Shown here: positions 61,799-64,000 of the stretch, piece after piece
Layout: every line of letters starts with the position of its first letter
How positions within the stretch are numbered: position 1 is the first letter of the stretch
Origin: Multivorans sp965232105
Lineage (GTDB): Bacteria; Acidobacteriota; Thermoanaerobaculia; Multivoradales; Multivoraceae
Assembly: GCA_965232105.1 (NCBI GenBank)
Contig: OZ246956.1
Coordinates: 2,976,001-3,040,000, forward strand
DNA length: 64,000 nt
Direction of reading: 5' to 3'
The notes under the pieces: generated by a model
The model's database searches: none
Told to the model about the DNA's origin: nothing
Seen by the model: only the letters and a program-made list of their open reading frames with translations
Position numbers and translations under genes: made by a program

Positions 61799-61929
61799 GC
61801 CGCACGCTTGCTGCGGAGGAGTTCAAGGAACAGTGCCTCGAGATCCTCGATCACGTTGGTCCGGAGGGCGTCGTGATCACGAAGCACGGGCGGCCCGTGG
61901 CGAAGCTTGTTCCGATAGAGGGAACCTGA
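61795..61929 (+). CDS. Orphan Phd/YefM-type antitoxin-like protein (44 aa)
   Basis: A GTG at 61795, preceded by AAGGAGGCGG and overlapping the SGNH stop by 4 nt, opens a 44-codon gene. The product begins SRTLAAEEFKEQCLEILDHV and contains VVITKHGRPVAKLVPIE, the core strand-helix signature of Phd/YefM antitoxins. It lacks the longer C-terminal toxin-neutralising tail. No toxin gene follows: the next gene is on the opposite strand 13 nt away. It could be an orphan or degraded antitoxin, or a repressor. Confidence 0.75.
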   Translation: MSRTLAAEEFKEQCLEILDHVGPEGVVITKHGRPVAKLVPIEGT

Positions 61930-61942
61930 GGCTCGCCGTCCC

Positions 61943-62995
61943 TCAGGCGTACATCACAGCCGCTGCCTGCTCCCGCAACGCCGTCGGATTCCCCAGCACC
62001 TGCCGGTCGTAGCCGGCGCGCTTGTAGAAGATGTGCATGTCGCACTCGTGGGTGAAGCCGATGCCGCCGAAGACCTGGGTGGTCATCGTGACGGCGTGGC
62101 TTGCCACGTCGGTAGCGTGGGCCTTGAGAAGGGGGGCGAAGTGGTCGATTTCGTCCGAGCCCTCGTCCCAGGCGTCGGCGGTGTGCCAGAGCAGGGACTG
62201 GACGGGCTCGACTTCGGCGAGGACCTCGGCGCAGATGTGCTTGACGGCCTGGAAGGAGCCGATGATGCGCTCGAACTGTTTGCGTTCCTTGGCGTAGTCG
62301 ACCGCGATGTGCAGTCCCTTCTGGGCGGCGCCAAGGGCGTCGGCGGCGATGGCGATCTGGGCCGCGTGGACGGCGCGCTTAGAGCTCTCGGCACTGCCGC
62401 CGAGGCTCTCCGCGGCGTTCAGGTCGACGCCGGAGAAGGTGACTTCGGCAACCCGGCGCGTGTCGTCGACGGTCTGGAGGGGCTCGATGTCTACTCCCGC
62501 GGTCGTCGCCTCGAGCAGGTGGAGGCTGCCCCCGGATTCGAGCAGGAAGGCGTCTGACCAGGCGGCGTCGGGCACGTAGAGCACGGTTCCGTCGACGCGG
62601 CCGTTCTCGATCGGCGCGTCGAGGATCGGAGTGACGAGCGTCCTCCCTTCGGCGATCCCTTCGAGCAGGGCGTTCCTGCGCTCGCCGGCGTCGGCGCCGG
62701 CGATCAGCAGCGGCGCCAGGACGTAGGCGGAGTGGAAGTTGACCGGCGCCGCGGCGCGACCGATCTCCTGGGCGGCGATCGCTGCCTCCTGCATCCCGAG
62801 CTCCGAGCCGCCGCGGTCCATGTCGACCAGCAGGCCGGTGATGCCCTGGTCGCCGAGCTGGCCGTGGATTGCCTCGTCCTGCCCGGACTCGGAGTCCATC
62901 ACGCGGCGGACGCGCTCGATACCCACGTCCTGGGCGAGAAAACGGGCGATCGAATCTCGGAGCAGCTCTTGCGGCTGCGTCAGTCCAAAGTCCAT
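61943..62995 (-). CDS. Acyl-CoA dehydrogenase family protein (short subunit)
   Basis: FAD-dependent acyl-CoA dehydrogenase fold, 350 residues. N-terminal helical domain (MDFGLTQPQELLRDSIARFL), central beta domain (VTPILDAPIENGRVDG), and C-terminal domain with AVDYAKERKQFERIIGSFQA and QVFGGIGFTHECDMHIFYKR, which retains a Glu at the usual catalytic position. ATG with AAAGGAGT upstream. It lies 35 nt downstream of a second, longer acyl-CoA dehydrogenase gene on the same strand. Paired genes of this kind often form heterotetramers (as in steroid side-chain degradation); pairing here is inferred from adjacency. Confidence 0.9.
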   Translation of the reverse strand: MDFGLTQPQELLRDSIARFLAQDVGIERVRRVMDSESGQDEAIHGQLGDQGITGLLVDMDRGGSELGMQEAAIAAQEIGRAAAPVNFHSAYVLAPLLIAGADAGERRNALLEGIAEGRTLVTPILDAPIENGRVDGTVLYVPDAAWSDAFLLESGGSLHLLEATTAGVDIEPLQTVDDTRRVAEVTFSGVDLNAAESLGGSAESSKRAVHAAQIAIAADALGAAQKGLHIAVDYAKERKQFERIIGSFQAVKHICAEVLAEVEPVQSLLWHTADAWDEGSDEIDHFAPLLKAHATDVASHAVTMTTQVFGGIGFTHECDMHIFYKRAGYDRQVLGNPTALREQAAAVMYA

Positions 62996-63030
62996 GTCGG
63001 ACTCCTTTGGCTCAAGGGGCGGCGCGGACT

Positions 63031-64000
63031 CTAGGCCACGGCCGGCTTCGGCTCCCGAGGCAGTCCAAGGCCCCGCTCGCCGATGATGTTCTTCTGGATC
63101 TGGGCGGTGCCGCCGCCGATGATCAGGCCGAGGGCGTACATGTAGTTGCGCTGCCAGTTGCCGTAGTCGCGGACGTGCTTCGAGCCGCGCCTGAGGACGC
63201 CGCGCTCGGCCATCGCGTCGATCGCCAGGTCGCAGACGTCGTAGTTCAACTGGCAGTTGTTCAGCTTGACGATGAGCCCCCCTGCGCCCGAGTCGCGCTT
63301 CTTCAGCCGATCGGTGAGCAGGCGCAACTGGTGGTACTTCATCGCCTGCACCCGGCCCTCCAGCTTGAGCAGCCGGTCGCGGTAGACGGGCGAATCGATC
63401 AGGCCGGTCTCGCGCAGGATGTCGACACAGCCGGCCATGTAGTTCTCCGTCGCGTTCGAACGGCCGAGCATGTTGCGCTCGAAGCGCAGGGTGTACGTGC
63501 CGACTTCCCAGCCCTGGCCGGGGCGGCCGATCACGTTCGTTGCGGGCACCCGCACGTCGGTGAAGAAGACCTCGTTGAAGGAGGCGTCGCCCGTCATCGT
63601 CATCAGCGGCCGCACGTCGAGGCCGGGCGTGTCCATCGACAGGACGAGGTAGCTGATGCCGCCGTGTTTTCCGGCGTCTGCTTCAGTGCGGATCAGGGCG
63701 AACATCATGTCGGCTTCCCGGGCGCCGCTGGTCCAGATCTTCTGGCCGTTGATCACGTACTCGTCGCCGTCGAGCACCGCGGAAGTGCGCAGCGACGCCA
63801 GGTCGGAGCCGGATCCGGGCTCGCTGTACCCCTGGCACCAGATCAGCTCGCCGCGGATCGTGGGGCTGATCAGGTCCTGTTTCTGGTCTTCGCGGCCGAA
63901 GTGCAGAAGAGTGGGCACGAACATGCTGATGCCCTGGTTCTCCATGCCGAGGGAGAGTCCTGCGTTCTGGAACTCTTCCTCGATCACCAGGCTGGCGAGG
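63031..64000 (-). CDS. Acyl-CoA dehydrogenase, 5' end outside the window
   Basis: The frame runs off the right edge (reading LASLVIEEEF at the edge), so the N-terminal helices are missing; about 322 residues are seen. FAD-binding motif WCQGYSEPGSGSDLASLRTS, GQKIWTSGAREADMMFALIR, TMTGDASFNEVFFTDVRVP, GQGWEVGTYTLRFER, and the C-terminal LIIGGGTAQIQKNIIGERGL with final LPRE. Closest in style to the longer subunit of paired acyl-CoA dehydrogenases. Upstream member of a two-gene minus-strand operon with the 350-residue protein. Substrate chain cannot be told. Confidence 0.92.
   Translation of the reverse strand, partial: LASLVIEEEFQNAGLSLGMENQGISMFVPTLLHFGREDQKQDLISPTIRGELIWCQGYSEPGSGSDLASLRTSAVLDGDEYVINGQKIWTSGAREADMMFALIRTEADAGKHGGISYLVLSMDTPGLDVRPLMTMTGDASFNEVFFTDVRVPATNVIGRPGQGWEVGTYTLRFERNMLGRSNATENYMAGCVDILRETGLIDSPVYRDRLLKLEGRVQAMKYHQLRLLTDRLKKRDSGAGGLIVKLNNCQLNYDVCDLAIDAMAERGVLRRGSKHVRDYGNWQRNYMYALGLIIGGGTAQIQKNIIGERGLGLPREPKPAVA

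Overview
The window is about 67% GC by eye, densely coded, and reads as chromosome of a diderm (outer-membrane) bacterium. BamA, Skp, LpxD, LpxA, the Lol exporter, Lgt and TatA all belong to a Gram-negative envelope. A VWFA-related secreted protein of a type common in Acidobacteriota suggests that phylum, but this is an inference; no rRNA is present to place it. GTG and TTG starts are very frequent, and adjacent genes are often joined by 4-nt GTGA/ATGA/TTGA overlaps. Layout: 1-2825 the 3' part of an AddA/RecB-like helicase-nuclease; 2847-4989 a small accessory patch (DUF4143 ATPase and a putative HTH protein, minus strand); 5188-6318 an AI-2E family permease; 6405-14568 a long plus-strand run hisS, aspS, aroB, ftsY, ribD, ribE and an unknown gene; 14736-17097 minus-strand PNP and lysS; 17174-25357 hpt, lolC/E-lolD, clpC, bamA, skp; 25366-26766 a secreted beta-propeller (minus); 26928-33273 lpxD, fabZ, lpxA, an oxidoreductase, mtnP, surE, pcm, apt; 33336-33490 tRNA-Arg and a partial copy of its 3' half; 33511-36054 tatA, a TPR protein and thymidine phosphorylase; 36150-37352 a second accessory patch; 37506-43941 cinA, plsY, gpsA, guaA, lgt, thiD; 44038-54985 a VWFA protein followed by small membrane proteins, nnrDE, tsaE, hbd, phoH, a PgpH-like HD phosphohydrolase and a fused YbeY-Era gene; 55393-56814 glnA with a strong terminator; 57052-61929 a run of secreted proteins (beta-propeller, sialidase, serine hydrolase, SGNH hydrolase) ending in an orphan Phd-type antitoxin; 61943-64000 two acyl-CoA dehydrogenases (minus), the second cut by the window edge. 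Functional themes: outer-membrane and lipid A assembly (lol, bamA, skp, lpxD-fabZ-lpxA, lgt, plsY-gpsA); nucleotide salvage (PNP, Hpt, MtnP, Apt, thymidine phosphorylase, GuaA); repair (NnrDE, Pcm, AddA); and ribosome/RNA quality control (PhoH, YbeY-Era). The most unusual items are the single-frame YbeY-Era fusion; a dispersed intergenic element, seen twice, built of two adjacent hairpins whose arms differ between copies by compensatory changes; a set of genes whose -10-like box lies 6-9 nt before the start codon with no ribosome binding site, suggesting leaderless mRNAs; a 28-bp exact duplication of the tRNA-Arg 3' end; and a structured extra C-terminal tail on PlsY.
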